Shown: positions 34,840 to 47,639, counted from the stretch's first letter. The stretch: 64,000 nt of DNA from Undaria pinnatifida (GCA_012845835.1 JABAKD010000026.1:8542558-8606557); one strand, 5' to 3'. Made by a program: numbers and translations. The notes: generated by a model from the sequence alone, not told the origin.

Positions 34840-36060
34840 ACTCGCCACGCGCACATACATGATGTATCCTACTACTGCTGCTGTGATCTCGGCTTGGCTC
34901 ATCATTTCTGCCCAGCTCCGCCCAGTACCCCACCGCAGCGCTATAAAAGCTCAGCAGCGCGCGCCGTGCAGTGCCGTGCCCTGCGATGCCCTGCCGTGCC
35001 CTGCAGCTCAGCTCAGCAGCGCACCGCAGCGCTAGCTCAGCAGCGCACCGCAGCGCTAGCTCAGCAGAGCGCAGCGCCGTGCGGTGCCGTGCTTTGCCAT
35101 GCTGCGTGCTTTGCTGTCTTTTTACTAGTTCGTGCATGCCAGCAACAAACGAAGTATCATACTACGTACCGGTACTATTAATACCACACCAGGTTTGTAC
35201 ATATTACGTTGTTGGATCACAAACAATGCACCCCCAGCTCAGGTCAGCCCGACTATATATAGCTCAGCAGCGCAGCGCAGCGCAGTGCGGTGCCGTGCCT
35301 TGCCCTTCGTTTTGCGGTGCTGTGTCGTGCGGCGCTGTGCGTTCTTTGGAACGTACAGCAGTAGTACCAGGTATGATACAGGTACCAGGTACCATCATGT
35401 ACGTGTTGTGTACTCGTCTTTTTTAGTTAATCAGTTGTGATTGTCCTCTGTCGGTCCCCATGTTTTCCCATCCCGCAAATACCACACGTACTGCCGTTCA
35501 GAACGTGACATCAACAAGCACACAGCACAGCGCAGGGCAATTAGCTCTGCACAAGCACGTCAACTATCAATTCGCACCAAATAATCACGAGCCTCTTCTT
35601 CCTGCCCCCAAATTTCATGTTTCAGTTGCATTCTTCCTTGCACGAGCGTAGGGGGCGGCGTCAGCCACCCGCGGAGCGTAGCCCTGTGCTTTATCTAGAA
35701 CACACAAAGTACCACCAGGTATGAGGGGAAGTACCAGGTACCGGTAGTACGAGTGTGCACTGGTCTTTTTGCTTTCGTCGTTCATTTTGTCTCCATCTCG
35801 GTCCTCTTCGCGATTTTTTCTTCGCGAATTTCACCCGTACTACTGCCGCTCAGAACGTGACATCGCCAGCATACAGCATGGCACAGACAGGGCAATCAGC
35901 TCCGCACAAGTAGCTCTTGGCATTATCGAATTGCTAGGTGCACTATTTAATAAATCATGGGCCTCTTCTTTCTGCCCCATTCACATTTAGTTGAAATCTT
36001 CCACCTTGCGCGAGCTACTGACGCCGCCCGCGGAGCGGAGCCCTTGTAATATTTACTAAT
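34840..36060 (+). repeat. Dispersed GC-rich repeat, tandem pair
   Basis: Two related units, 34960-35700 and 35700-36060, share tactgccgytcagaacgtgac, gggcaatyagctc, gcacaag and gccgcccgcggagcg. Unit 1 carries the agcgcaccgcagcgctagctc tandem (two copies at 35020-35065). Matches the inverted copy at 22.5-23.1 kb. gtaccaggtacc palindromes sit at 35385 and 35735. Confidence 0.65.
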
Positions 36061-36233
36061 AGAAACAGAACGTAGAGTTTGTTAAAAATAGTTTAGCAAC
36101 CCCGTCAGGCAAAAAGTGCTTAGCCGAAAGTGCTAATACTAGTATTATAAGCCCTATCGTATCATATGAATGCCACTCCTCACTCTCATTACTTTGATCA
36201 TTCTCATCGTCATATCATTATTCAAAGCCGGTC

Positions 36234-36504
36234 GCCCCGGTGGTCTAGTGGTTACCCTCGAATACTACTAACGTTGGTCCTTGAGTTCGATTCCCACCGT
36301 GGGGGTCATATTTTGAATTTAGTTGCAAAAATACAAAAAAAGGGACCAACTGCTGAGAGCGCCGAGCAGCGTGGGTAGGTACAATTCGACGCGAGCCGAC
36401 GAGGGAAGAAAAAAGCTGAATTCTCCTCGCGCCCGCGAGGAGACCACTGTTCTGAGTTACTACTGGGAGGGTGCACGAGTAGTGCGAGGATAATAAATGG
36501 GATG
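36234..36504 (+). mobile_element. tRNA-Glu-like SINE, copy 2 (most complete head)
   Basis: Head 36234-36304 resembles a tRNA: gccccggtggtctagtggtt (A box TGGTCTAGTGG), then ttgagttcgattcccac (B box), closing with gtggggg that pairs with the 5' gccccgg. The tggtctagtggtt D-arm is typical of tRNA-Glu. The body follows: aactgctgagagcgcc, gcagcgtgggtagg, gccgacgaggg, and the 3' end aaatgggatg. No usable anticodon stem, so it is a retroposon and not a tRNA gene. Confidence 0.8.
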
Positions 36505-37339
36505 CAAGAAAAAAAAAGGAAAAAAAAACGGAGAGGCGGGATTATGTTCTTTTTTTTTTCGCACACTTCCACTTTCCAGTTTCTGGACAAGCCGTGGTCA
36601 CAGGTGTCGTCCCCTCTCCCCCCCGGTTCTTGCCTTCATTTTTTTATCGCGCATAGGGTTCAGCAATCCCACTGCTCGTCGATTTTTCATCGAGTGTTGC
36701 TAACTCACGCTCTCGCGTTTTCCGCAAGTCAATTTGTGCGCAAGAAAAAGTCCCCACGAATTTATACGAGGAGTTATGAGATACCGGGTGACGCTTCGTT
36801 TTGCAACGACCAGCCATGTCGAGCGCCTGTCGTCCAAATAAGAACGAGCCGATCTTCGTGTGATGGCTAAAAGCTTAAATCCCATAGCTCCTCTATCGGG
36901 GTGGGCGTGCAAAAAGGCCGTCTGAGGTCGTGTCTTTGTGGGCAATGATTTGGTGGCACAAGATGCAAGGCACATACATACCAGGTAAGTAGTAGATAAG
37001 TCCCCGTGTGGCGTGTGGGGGGAGTCACGTCAAGCATCTCAGCATCTCTTCCGATACCGTTCTCCACCACAGATATAGCACTGGCTCGGAGAACCACTTC
37101 AACTTGATTTCAAACCCTAACCCCGCCCGCTTGGGAATATTCTCGGAACGTTCATGTAACGAGGAGTTTCTGTGGACAATCAACCATTTTGTCGACGGTG
37201 GGAGAAGTACACTACAATACACAGTACTGTAACTGTACTGGACGCGCGAAGTGTCATCAACAAAAGAACCATGCAGCGTTTTTTCCTTGAATGTTCGTTG
37301 CTCGTCGCTCGTCCAATTTACGTTTCCCGCTCGCTCGTG

Positions 37340-37690
37340 AAACCCGGGAATATGGGTGCGCAATTTTGTCACATACTTCGAAGTAATTCTTAGGGCCGCA
37401 TAATTCTTGTGGTCACAAGAATTCTTGTGGCAAAAAACCTTCCAGGGGCAGCAAAAGATGCCGAAAGATCATCGGGAAGAGTATCGGAAGAACTCACGGC
37501 TGGCAGGTTAATAAAATAACGCGCCGGGGAAAAATTCGCTGGAATATGGGTACGTAACTTAAGTCACATAATTATCATGGCCGACAGGATTATTGTGGTA
37601 ACACCTCTCCAGGGGTGGCAAGAGATGCCTAAATATTGTCAGGAGAACTCACGGCTGACAGTTTAATGAAAAAACGCGCCGGGCGCAGGT
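37340..37690 (+). repeat. About 190-bp tandem duplication, 2 copies
   Basis: ggaatatgggtrcg, cacataattmt, ccaggggyrgca and gaactcacggctg recur about 190 bp apart. No coding features. Confidence 0.65.
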
Positions 37691-37699
37691 GGGAAGTCA

Positions 37700-40480
37700 C
37701 AAAATAACGAAAGCATGGTACAGAATAGCCTCCGGTAGGGAACGGGGGTGGTCCTTGTGCTCCTGAACAAAACTCATCATGTGTGATACCCTAAGATATC
37801 GGGAGATACTAGCACTTTCACCCCTTGACAGACAGTGTCAAGGCAAATGCCTTGACAGACAGCCTTGTGAGCAAAAAGCAGGGGACACGATGGAATAATC
37901 TCCGCTTTTTAAAAAACGCCTAACCGTTTTATTGAAAATTCCGTTTTTTGCAAAAACAAAACAAAAAATGAAGTGTTTAAAACAAAAAAAAAACGGCGTT
38001 CAGATCTGCATTAGTAATCATCGCTTTTGAACCAAGTACAGAAGCCGCACAGGCGCAGGGAGCAGGGAGTAGGGCCGTACATAGCAGCGTACGCATGGAG
38101 ACATTGATGAGACACAAGACGACGGCCATGAAAGGGTGAATGTCACATGTTTTCTACAGGTTCTCTACGAAATATTAAAAAAAAAACACTCTAAACGAGG
38201 AACAAGCAACAACAATAACACGTCATTGCTCTTGACGTTGATACGTACTAGTACGAAATAAGTACATAACACAGCAGTGCTGCTGTACGTACCTCGCATG
38301 TACCAGGTACATGGTTGGTATACATTGTTTTTCGCGTGCTGCATGTTGCATTAATTGTTGCCTTCGCTCATCATCAGCCGTCATCCTACCGCCTGCCGAT
38401 GACCGCATCACAGCTTCCACGTTTTCAAGTTGAATCATATGCCAGATCTGTTGCTGGTGCCAACCATCTACTGCTGACTGCTGGCTGCCGGCTGCCAAAG
38501 TCTGGTGCGGTCTGCTAGCGTGGCCGCTGCGGCTGATGTGCTGCTCGGCATGGCAGCAAGCAGCACCCAATAACATAAATGTTATACATTTTGTAGGGGT
38601 TTCCATACAGATAATGAGGTATTTTTCTTCCGAGGATAGGGGTCGTATGCCTAGACATTGATAGTTGCCTTGACAGACAGCCTTGACAGACAGCATGACA
38701 TTGACATGTCTGCTGACAACTTTGGGGATACCAGGTACTGTACCTCTTTCGCATCTCCGCGTGCCCGTTGTGTCCTTTGACATTACAAAATACCTGCCCT
38801 CCGATAAGAAAACGATATATAATATCAGTTTTAGCTTAGCTTTCTTACTGCAGAAAGGCGGTGTCCTACACCAAATTCAGTATACTAACTGTCGGATTTA
38901 TTATTTCCCCGCAATTTTTCGGCCAGGTTTCTTGTGTGGCTCCTTCTTATGAGACACGAGAGGGCCGGGCCGGCAGTGTAACATTTTTCCAACTGCAGAA
39001 ATGAGAAAATACTAGCTCCAAGTTTTTGTCTCCGAAGCGGGAGCGCAGTCCTAAACGTCATTTACCCTTTCTAATATTTGAAAAAAATCTTTTGAACCCG
39101 TCAGCTGTGAATTCGATGAATTAGGGTCGATACTCATCTTTGCAAGTTGCCGCCGCTCGTTTGTTCTACGGCTGTTGTCAGGGTGAATAAACATCAACAG
39201 CAATTGTGACAATGCTAGTGCTACCACGTAATGATAAAACATTCATCACAAGGTAGTAAGATGAGATATGCACACCCAGGCGAGACACCAGGTGTCCGTG
39301 CGGACTGTCCATCCTAGGACAGGTACCAGCTTTGTGGCCACAGACCGACAGAAAGAATGGTGGTCAACAAAATCTGAGAGATAGAGCTCATCATGGTCAG
39401 ACAGAGAAACCGTAATGCCTTGTGGTACCTTTTATCGCAAACGAAGAAGAATCGCAATGACAAATGTACCGGATATAAAAAGTACCAGGGTGAAACATAA
39501 CATACACCAACCTGCACTCGCCTACAATATGCCCAGGATAAATACACCAGGTAATCGTTTTGAGACTAAAGAAAAACGTGCCGACCGACAATATATCACG
39601 AGGCAAGGGCCGCACGGGGCAACCTAGGCTGCTGGATCTCGTCTATTGGTAGATTATTATTATTAGAGTCCGCGCTAAAACTGCAAGAAGCTGTACGTCA
39701 GGCGCGCTGTGACATGCCACAGCAGTACTCGCGTTGCTACACTCGTGTTGTCGAGCGCTGAATGCATGGCAACGCCGAACTCGTCGTTGTTTTGGTCGGG
39801 TTTTAGAGGTATTAATAATACTGTAGTATCGAAATATCTAAGGCCTACAGCAGTACAAGGGTCAACAATTAAAATTAACCCCCCCCCTTGGAACCGCACC
39901 CACGTATTGGGCGACAAACTACTTGAAATTAGTGTGGATCAGTTTTGCAGTAGTACAAGGGTTAACAAATACCAAGTACCTGTGGTATGTGTGTTCTTCA
40001 CATTAAACTGATATTTGCAACACCCATCTGCATCCAGCATAGCCAGTGTCCGTGCTCATGCCTCATGCAGAGACGAGCTCTGTGGTCACAAGCTACGAGA
40101 CAGACATTCACTCTGCAAATATAGCAAGGTGATTGGGCCACGCAATGCGGTATACAAGAACATGGTATAATACAACAAGTGACCAACAAGTGATACACTT
40201 TCTGTGTCTATACCAGCGGGTGAATACAGGGAGAATAACCGCCGAAAGCATCCGTCGGTTACCCCGCGGCGCGCCTGGGACACCCACCCCTAGACCTCCA
40301 GCCTCTAAGTGCCTTGGAATTTGCTAATTGCATCCAAAAAAGCAAAACAAGGAAATCGCGACGAAGACTACGACAACGGTAACACCGACGACGACAACGG
40401 TTCACAAGGACAAGAATAAGAGCAAGAACAAGCAGACTTTTCGTTTTCTGTTTCTTCGCCACTGACGCTCACGCTGCCCG
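37700..40480. other. No confident gene
   Basis: Contains cttgacagacag repeats (37825-37865 and 38668-38695) and CAG-rich stretches. A minus-strand frame of 186 codons (38783-38223) includes a helical-looking stretch (RMTADDERRQQLMQHAA) but has no splice signals or homology I recognise. Confidence 0.3.
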
Positions 40481-40640
40481 TTGCGGGATGGCAAAATAAC
40501 GTTAGTGGGACCAAGAACAAGAACAAGCACCTACGACAGTCTCACATAAAGGCGGGACTTGGCCTCCTCATCGAGGCAAACACTACGACATACAAGAACA
40601 CCAGCAAGAACAAGAATAACAATAAGAACAAGAACAAAAT
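40320..40640 (+). repeat. aagaacaagaac-rich repeats with a copied gene 3' end
   Basis: gtctcacataaaggcgggacttggcctcctcatcgaggc at 40532-40570 duplicates the last coding bases and stop region of the minus-strand exon at 40642 (gatctcacataaagccgtcacttggcc...). Each copy is preceded by an aagaacaag-rich run, so the 3' end of that gene appears to have been tandemly duplicated. Confidence 0.6.
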
Positions 40641-40641
40641 G

Positions 40642-40979
40642 CTAGATCTCACATAAAGCCGTCACTTGGCCCTCCGCATCGAGGCAGACATTGGCCCCCT
40701 CGTGGATGCACTTCTTCGCCTCCGCGATCGCCCGCTGCACAATCTCCGCGCCCGCCTCAGCGTGCGGCATGACGTTCGGCGCAACCGAGTGCAGCCACTC
40801 CCCTACATCGTCCGCCCCTGCCAAGAGAGCCGCTGCGGCGGCAACGAGGCTTACCCCTAGGGCGCCCTGCAAGGCGCGCTTCAACGCCCGCTGCGGCGGC
40901 TTGTCTACGTTGACTGTACCGTCTGGTTGTTTCATCTGCTGCTGGGATGCTGCTCTTATTATCCGAGTGCTGGAGTCCC
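40642..40979 (-). CDS. Unrecognised protein, exon 2 (terminal)
   Basis: On the minus strand the acceptor ccccagcag|GG at 40979 lies after a CCCTCCC tract. The exon supplies two bases of a Gly codon, then runs open to TAG at 40642. It encodes a Gln-rich start, a hydrophobic segment of about 17 residues (GALGVSLVAAAAALLAG) and an acidic/helical C-terminus with three Cys (ending VTALCEI). If the ATG at 40935 were the start, this alone would be a 97-residue protein. Joined to exon 1 the product is 187 residues with one central membrane segment. No family recognised. Coding status rests on length, codon-like composition and phase match. Confidence 0.45.
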
Positions 40980-41736
40980 CTGCTGGGGAGGGAGGGTGGG
41001 AGAAGATTCGGCGCGCGAGAAGATTCGGCGCGTTGGTGTTGGTGTCAGCAACAGAGAGCGCTGTAGGACGTCAGATATTATAGCGATATGATAGCAGTAC
41101 CTGGTACAGCAGTAGTCATGTAATGCGAAAAAACACACGACACACGTACTCCACTACTGCTGTTATAGCTGTTATACCCGGTATACCAGGTGCCACGTAT
41201 CATACTCGTACTCTACCGGGTACTGCTGTACCACGGACCTGGTACATAACAGCAGTGCGTACAGACGTACAGCAGTACTCATCACGTTGCTATGGCTGGT
41301 GTCGACGGTCGGGAGGCAGGACGGGTCGGGAGAGGCCGTTGGGACTCGGGACGGGCAGATTATTCCGCCTGGCATATTACCGCGGTAAGGTTTTGTCCGT
41401 GGTTTTCGGGTCCCGCTAGACTAAAAAACGCATGACCCAGCGAGCCAGCGAGTCAGCGAGCCAGCAAGCCAGTGTCACGGGGACACCATATGATATGGCC
41501 ATACTACCAGTACGCTGTACTCAAGACCAAGTGTTTGGGCTTTGATGACAAGACCAAGCCAAGGAGATGAATGAGAGTCAAGAAGAGCGCAACGACAAAA
41601 AACACAAATTTAACCACTGCTGCTGTATCGACGACACTCCGTGCGGCCTCAACCTAATCTTCGGTTCGGTGATTTACATTACCCTCCGATCGTCTGCAGA
41701 GCTTATACTAGGTCCGTCGTTCGTTCCAACTCGCAC

Positions 41737-41962
41737 CTTGGCACATTTCCCTCGAGTTCGCTCGACTGCAGGGAGCAGCAGCAGGTGATGACAGCGAAGG
41801 GGTCAAAACGTTGACGTCGCTATCTGGGCCGGTTGGCTGGCATTCCAATCCGGGGGCAAAAGAGAAAACCGCTGGGTCCTTCCCGGCGGAGATATTGGAC
41901 TCCACGTAAATGTTGCTCCCGTCGTCGTGCGGGCGTGGGCTTCCTCCCGCGATGGCCACCAT
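41737..41962 (-). CDS. Unrecognised protein, proposed exon 1
   Basis: The ATG at 41962 (cgcATGG) begins MVAIAGGSPRPHDDG and the frame continues Ser/Pro/Ala-rich to CCAAG|GTGCGAGT at 41737, phase 1. It joins the 40979 exon in frame (G|GG). An upstream tctactgcag at 41969 is also a good acceptor, so this may be an internal exon rather than the first. The plus-strand frames here are less convincing. Function unknown. Confidence 0.4.
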
Positions 41963-42339
41963 GCGCGTCTGCAGTAGAGGGCAGAGTTCTCACGGGGCGC
42001 GGTGCGGGATCGGAAAAAATATTGGTGGTACCAAAAAACTTGAGTTCCCTATTTGCTACCGCCTTCTAATCTCTATTAAACCTTAAGTCAAACCTCAAAT
42101 GCCTCAAAGCCTCAAACAAAAGACGTACCCCCGTTCAAGCGCGCGGAGCCCACCAGAACCAGCGAGTAAGCGCGAGGATCTCCGATTACCAACGCGGAGA
42201 GCATCATCAGCAACGTTATCTTTGTTAGTTGATACAATTTACAGTGCATCATAGCAAGCAATCTGGCACAGGCTAGTCTATGATACTGCTGTGGTACGCC
42301 TGTTGAACGCCCAAGACAACACGTCGCCAGCAGCCAGCA

Positions 42340-42412
42340 GCATCACATCAACAAACATGGACGATAAGCCAACACCACCAGCAGGGAGCTTTTGGGAGCA
42401 TCCAGCAGCCAA
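42340..42412 (+). other. Possible start exon, very weak
   Basis: ATG at 42357 opens MDDKPTPPAGSFWEHPAAK and runs to AAG|GTGTGTGC, an acceptable donor. The stretch resembles transposase N-termini in style only. No continuation found. Confidence 0.12.
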
Positions 42413-42813
42413 GGTGTGTGCAATGTGCAAGTGCATTGAAAGGCAGCTGCAGTGAAAGGCCGGGACTGCAGGGGTCATGCTGGTACAGAACTCGCATATC
42501 TGGGTTGGAAAGCCACTGGCGTTGTAGTCTACCTGTGGTAAAGGATTAGGTGCTGATTGAAACGCTGCTGTTCGCCATGTGTTTTCAAAACTCGAAACAA
42601 CCCCGAGATTCAAGATTCCATCCAGTTTTTTTTTGTTTCTTTTTCGAGGGCCCGAATTAAGGGCCCGAATCAACGAGGAACTTGCCAAATCGAATTTTGA
42701 TTTTTTTTTAGAATTGAGTTTAATTTGCGTCTGATCGGTCAAACAATGGATCACCAAGCAGGCATTCCCAGAATTATTACGAAAAATCAAATTCAAGAAA
42801 GAAGTTAAGGGCC

Positions 42814-42855
42814 CGAATTAACGAGGAACTTGCAAAATCGAATTTCGATTTTTTT
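42814..42855 (+). repeat. 42-bp terminal inverted repeat, left
   Basis: The exact reverse complement of 43983-44024; begins cgaattaacgaggaacttgc. Defines the ends of the first complete TIR element. Confidence 0.9.
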
Positions 42856-43982
42856 TTTTTTTTTTCATGAAAAATACATGAAAAATTCAACTTTGGTTCT
42901 TATCAAGGAACGGCGTAGTGCGTTCTAGACAATAATAAAAATAAAAAAAACGCAAAAGGGTCAACGAACACCCGTGGGCAACGACCGAGGCGAGCGATGG
43001 CTCGCGTACTCCCCGGAGCGCCGCGGCCAGCCGCAGATTGTTTTGGCCGGCAGCGGCTTGGAGGCTATGGCTCTAGGTGTCTCTTGGATGGGCTGGCGCC
43101 ACCCCGCCGCCCGACACGGGCAGCAGCGACGGGGATATAGCGGTCGAACTTCTGAGCGAAGTCATCATGTGGTAGTTGGTCGTGTAACTTTCGAGGTGCA
43201 GGGCGACGAAAAACTGGGTTTGCGGCGGTCTCGGTTGTTTTCGAAGCGTCGCAGGCGGTCTACGCTGTGCTAAGGACCTTCGGAGGCCGCGCTGCGGCTG
43301 CTCCGGTGGTCCTACCTCTCGCAATGTTGGCTTCTCGCCTCTCAGTCAGCCGACGACATGGCACCAATTCGCGTGGCCGGCTTCGGTTACACAGAACAAG
43401 CCATGTCTAGGTGGACAAACTCCTCAAATTCAATTTCGATTTTCGACTAAATTCAACCGAGCAAGTCTTTTTTTACTTCTTTGTTGAATTTGATTTTTCG
43501 AATTAATTCTGAGAATGCCTGCTTGGTGATTCAAGCGACGGGGATATAGCGGTCGAACTTCTGAGCGAAGTCATCATGTGGTAGTTGGTCGTGTAACTTT
43601 CGAGGTGCAGGGCGACGAAAAACTGGGTTTGCGGCGGTCTCGGTTGTTTTCGAAGCGTCGCAGGCGGTCTACGCTGTGCTAAGGACCTTCGAAGGCCGCG
43701 CTGCGGCTGCTCCGGTGGTCCTACCTCTCGCAATGTTGGCTTCTCGCCTCTCAATCAGCCGACGACATGGCACCAATTCGCGTGGCCGGCTTCGGTTACA
43801 CAGAACAAGCCATGTCTAGGTGGACAAACTTCCTAAATTCAATTTCGATTTTCGACTAAATTCGACCGAGAAAGTCTTTTTTTACTCCTTTGTTGAATTT
43901 GATTTTTCGAATTAATTCTGAGAATGCCTGCTTGGTGATTCATTTCTTGACCAATCAGATGCAAATTAAATTAAATTCTATA

Positions 43983-44024
43983 AAAAAAATCGAAATTCGA
44001 TTTTGCAAGTTCCTCGTTAATTCG
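43983..44024 (-). repeat. 42-bp terminal inverted repeat, right
   Basis: Perfect inverted match to 42814-42855. The element between them is 1211 bp because it contains an internal 409-bp duplication (about 43126-43534 and 43535-43943); sister copies are about 800 bp. Confidence 0.9.
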
Positions 44025-47000
44025 AAATGAATCATCAAGCAGGCATTCTCAGAATTAATTCGAAAAATCAAATTCAACAAAGAAGTAAAAAAAGACTTGC
44101 TCGGTTGAATTTAGTCGAAAATCGAAATTGAATTTAGGGAGTTTGTCCACCTAGACATGGCTTGTTCTGTGTAACCGAAGCCGGCCACGCGGATTGGTGC
44201 CATGTCGTCGGCTGATTGAGAGGCGAGAAGCCAACATTGCGAGAGGTAGGACCACTGGAGCAGCCGCAGCGCGGCTTCCGAAGGTCCTTAGCACAGCGTA
44301 GACCGCCTGCGACGCTTCGAAAACAATCGAGACCGCCGCAAACCCAGTTTTTCGTCGCCCTGTACCTCGAAAGGTACACGACAAACTACCACATGGTCAC
44401 TTCGCTCAGAAGTTCGACCGCTATATCCCCGTCGCTGCTGCCCGTGTCGGGCGGCGGGGTGGCGCCAGCCCATCCAAGAGACACCTAGAGCCATAGCCTC
44501 CAAGCCGCTGCCGGCCAAAACAATCTGCGGCTAGCCGCGGCGCTCCGGGGAGGACGCGAGCCATCGCTCGCCTCGGTCGTTGCCCACGGGTGTTCGTTGA
44601 CCCTTTTGCGTTTTTTGAATTTTTTTATTTCCTAGAACGCACTGCGCCGTTCCTTGATAAGAACCAAAGTTGAATTTTTTTTGTGTATTTTTCATGAAAT
44701 AAAAATAAAAAATCGAAATTCGATTTGGCAAGTTCCTCGTTAATTCGGGCCCTAAGGGCCCAGATTAACGAAGAGCACGGAAAATCGTAATTCGATTTTT
44801 TTTTAATGAAAAATCCACGAAAAATTCAACTCTGCTTCCTATCAAGGAACAGCGTAGTGCGTTCTAGACAAAAATAAAAATCCAAAAAACGCAAAAGGGT
44901 CAACGAACACCCGTGGGCAACGACCGAGGCGAGCGATGGCTCGCGTACTCCCCGGAGCGCCGCGGCTAGCGGCAGATTGTTTTGGCCGGCAGCGGCTTGG
45001 AGGCTATGGCTCTAGGCGTCTCGTGGATGGGCTGGCGCCACCCCGCCGCCCGACACAGGCAGCAGCGACGGGGATATAGCGGTCGAACTTCTGAGCGAAG
45101 TCATCATGTGGCAGTTGGTCGTGTAACTTTCGAGGTGCAGGGCGACGAAAAACTGGGTTTGCGGCGGTCTCGGTTGTTTTCGAAGCGTCGCAAGCGGTCT
45201 GCGCTGTGCTACGGACCTTCGGAGCCCGCGCTGCGGGTGCTCCGGTGGTCCTACCTCTCGCAATGGTGGCTTCTCGCCTCTCGATCAGCCGACGACATGG
45301 CACCAATTCGCGTGGTCTGGTTCGGTTACACAGAACAAGCCATGTCTAGGTGGACAAACTCCTCAAATTGAATTTCGATTTTCGACTAAATTCGACCGAG
45401 AAAGTCTTTTTTTACGTCTTTGTTGAATTTGATTTTTCGAATTAATTCTGAGAATGCCTGCTTGGTGATTCATTTTTTGACCTATCAGATACAAATTAAT
45501 TTCAATTCTAGTAAAAAAAACGAAACTCGATTTGGCAAGTTCCTCGTTAATTCGGGCCCTAAAAGAAAGTATTTCTTGGTCGAATTTAGTCGAAAGTCGA
45601 AATTCAATTTGGGGAGTTTGTCCATCTAGACATGGCTTGTTCTGTGTAACCGAAGCCGACCACGCGAATTGGTGCCATGTCGTCGGCTGATTGAGAGGCG
45701 AGAAGCCAACATTGCGAGAGGTAGAACCACCGGAGCATCCGCAGCGCGGCCTCCGAAGGTCCTTAGCACAGCGTAGACCGCCTGCAACGCTTCGAAAACA
45801 ATCGAGACCGCCGCAAACCCAGCTTTTCGCCGCCCAGCACCTCGAAAGTTACACGACCAACTGCCTCATGATTACTTCGCTCAGAAGTTTGACCGCTTAT
45901 CAAGGAACAGCGTAGTGCGTTCTAAAAAATAAAAAAAATTAAAAAACGCAAAAGGGTCAACGAACACCCGTGGGCAACGACCGAAGCGAGCGATGGCTCG
46001 CGTACTCCCCGGAGCGCCGCGGCTAGCGGCAGATTGTTTTGGCCGGCAGCGGCTTGGAGGCTATGGCTCTAGGCGTCTCGTGGATGGGCTGGCGCCACCC
46101 CGCTGCCCAACACGGGCAGCAGCGACGGGGATATAGCGGTCGAACTTCTGAGCGAAGTCATCATGTGGCAGTTGGTCGTGTAACTTTCGAGGTGCAGAGC
46201 GACGAAAAACTGGGTTTGCGGCGGTCTCGATTGTTTTCGAAGCGTCGCAAGCGGTCTGCGCTGTGCTAAGGATCCCCGTCGCTGCTGCCCGTGCTGGGCG
46301 GCGGGGTGGCGCCAGCCCATCCAAGAGACGCCTAGAGCCATAGCCTCCAAGCCGCTGCCGGCCAAAACAATCTGCCGCTAGCCGCGGCGCTCCGGGGAGG
46401 ATGCGAGCCATCGCTTGCCTCGGTCGTTGCCCACGGGTGTTCGTTGACTCTTTTGCGTTTGTTGTTTTTTTTTACTTTCTAGAACGCACTACGCCGTTCC
46501 TTGATCACAAGCAGAGTTGAATTTTTCGTGTATTTTTCATGAAATTAAAAAAAAAAAATCGAATTACGATTTTCCGTGCTCTTAGTTAATCTGGGCCCTA
46601 ACGAGGAACTTGCGAAATCGAGTTTCGATTTTTTTTCGAGAATTGAAATTAATTTGCATCTGATAGGTCAAAAAATGAATCACCAAGCGGGCATTCTCAG
46701 AATTATTACGAAAAATCAAACTCAACAAAGAAGTAAAAAAAAACTTGCTCGGTCGACTTTAGTTGACAATCAAAATTCAATTTGAGGAGTTTGTCCACCT
46801 AGACATGGCTTGTTCTGTGTAACCGAACCAGACCACGCGAATTGGTGCCATGTCGTCGGCTGATCGAGAGGCGAGAAGCCACCATTGCGAGAGGTAGGAC
46901 CACCGGAGCAGCCGTAGCGCGGCTTCCGAAGGTCCTTAGCACAGCGCAGACCGCTTGCGACGCTTCGAAAACAACCGAGACCGCCACAAACTCAGTTTTT

Positions 47001-47639
47001 CGTCGCTCTGCACCTCGAAAGTTACACGACCAACTGCCACATGATGACTTCGCTCAGAAGTTCGACCGCTATATCCCCGTCGCTGCTGCCTGTGTCGGGC
47101 GGCGGGGTGGCGCCAGCCCATCCACGAGACGCCTAGAGCCATAGCCTCCAAGCCGCTGCCGGCCAAAACAATCTGCCGCCAGCCGGGGCGCTCCGGGGAG
47201 TACGCGAGCCATCGCTCGCCTCGGTCGTTGCCCACGGGTGTTCGTCGACCCTTTTGCGTTTTTTTTATTTTTATTATTGTCTAGAACGCACTACGCTGTT
47301 CCTTGATAAGAAGCAGAGTTGAATTTTTCGTGTATTTTTCATGAAATTAAAAAAAAAATCGAATTACGATTTTCCGTGCTCTTCGTTAATCTGGGCCCTA
47401 AGGACGTCAGCCGTGAGTTTCTCAGGAAAATTCAAGGACGTCAGCCGTGAGTTTGACGAATTTCGCTGTTGCTCGGCTTATAAGAGTCTTGGGTCGAGGT
47501 CTCTGGTCTCAGCCAGGGCAGCAACAGCACTCAGTGCAGCAGCAGCACCGCACCAGAACCGCACCCACCCACGCAGTACACAGCAGTACTGACTGACCTA
47601 CTGGCTTTCTCTATCGACCGGTACGCAGTACAGAATAAA

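Larger units (their letters stand above)
42648..47401. mobile_element. Cluster of TIR elements in alternating orientation
   Basis: At least six whole or partial copies of a non-autonomous DNA element lie head-to-head or tail-to-tail, separated by GGGCCC(TAAGGGCCC) junctions. Complete units: 42814-44024 (+), 44762-45562 (+) and 46603-47396 (-). Fragments: 42670-42806 (-), 44025-44752 (-), 45570-45890 (-), 45897-46272 (+) and 46273-46600 (-). All share ggatatagcggtcgaacttc, tttcgaggtgcagrgcgacg and catggcttgttctgtgtaac. The internal open frames recur in every copy with frame-breaking changes and no known domain. Confidence 0.8.

Noticed and set aside
36234-36304. Functional tRNA-Glu gene
   Set aside because: The anticodon arm is not a proper stem-loop and the body continues as a SINE with further copies.
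38223-38783. 186-codon minus-strand frame as a gene
   Set aside because: Only a short stretch looks protein-like; it overlaps cttgacagacag repeats, and no homology or splice sites support it.
42974-47235. Recurrent about 76-130-codon frames taken as a gene family
   Set aside because: They recur only inside the TIR elements, on both strands, with no domain; better explained by the repeat.
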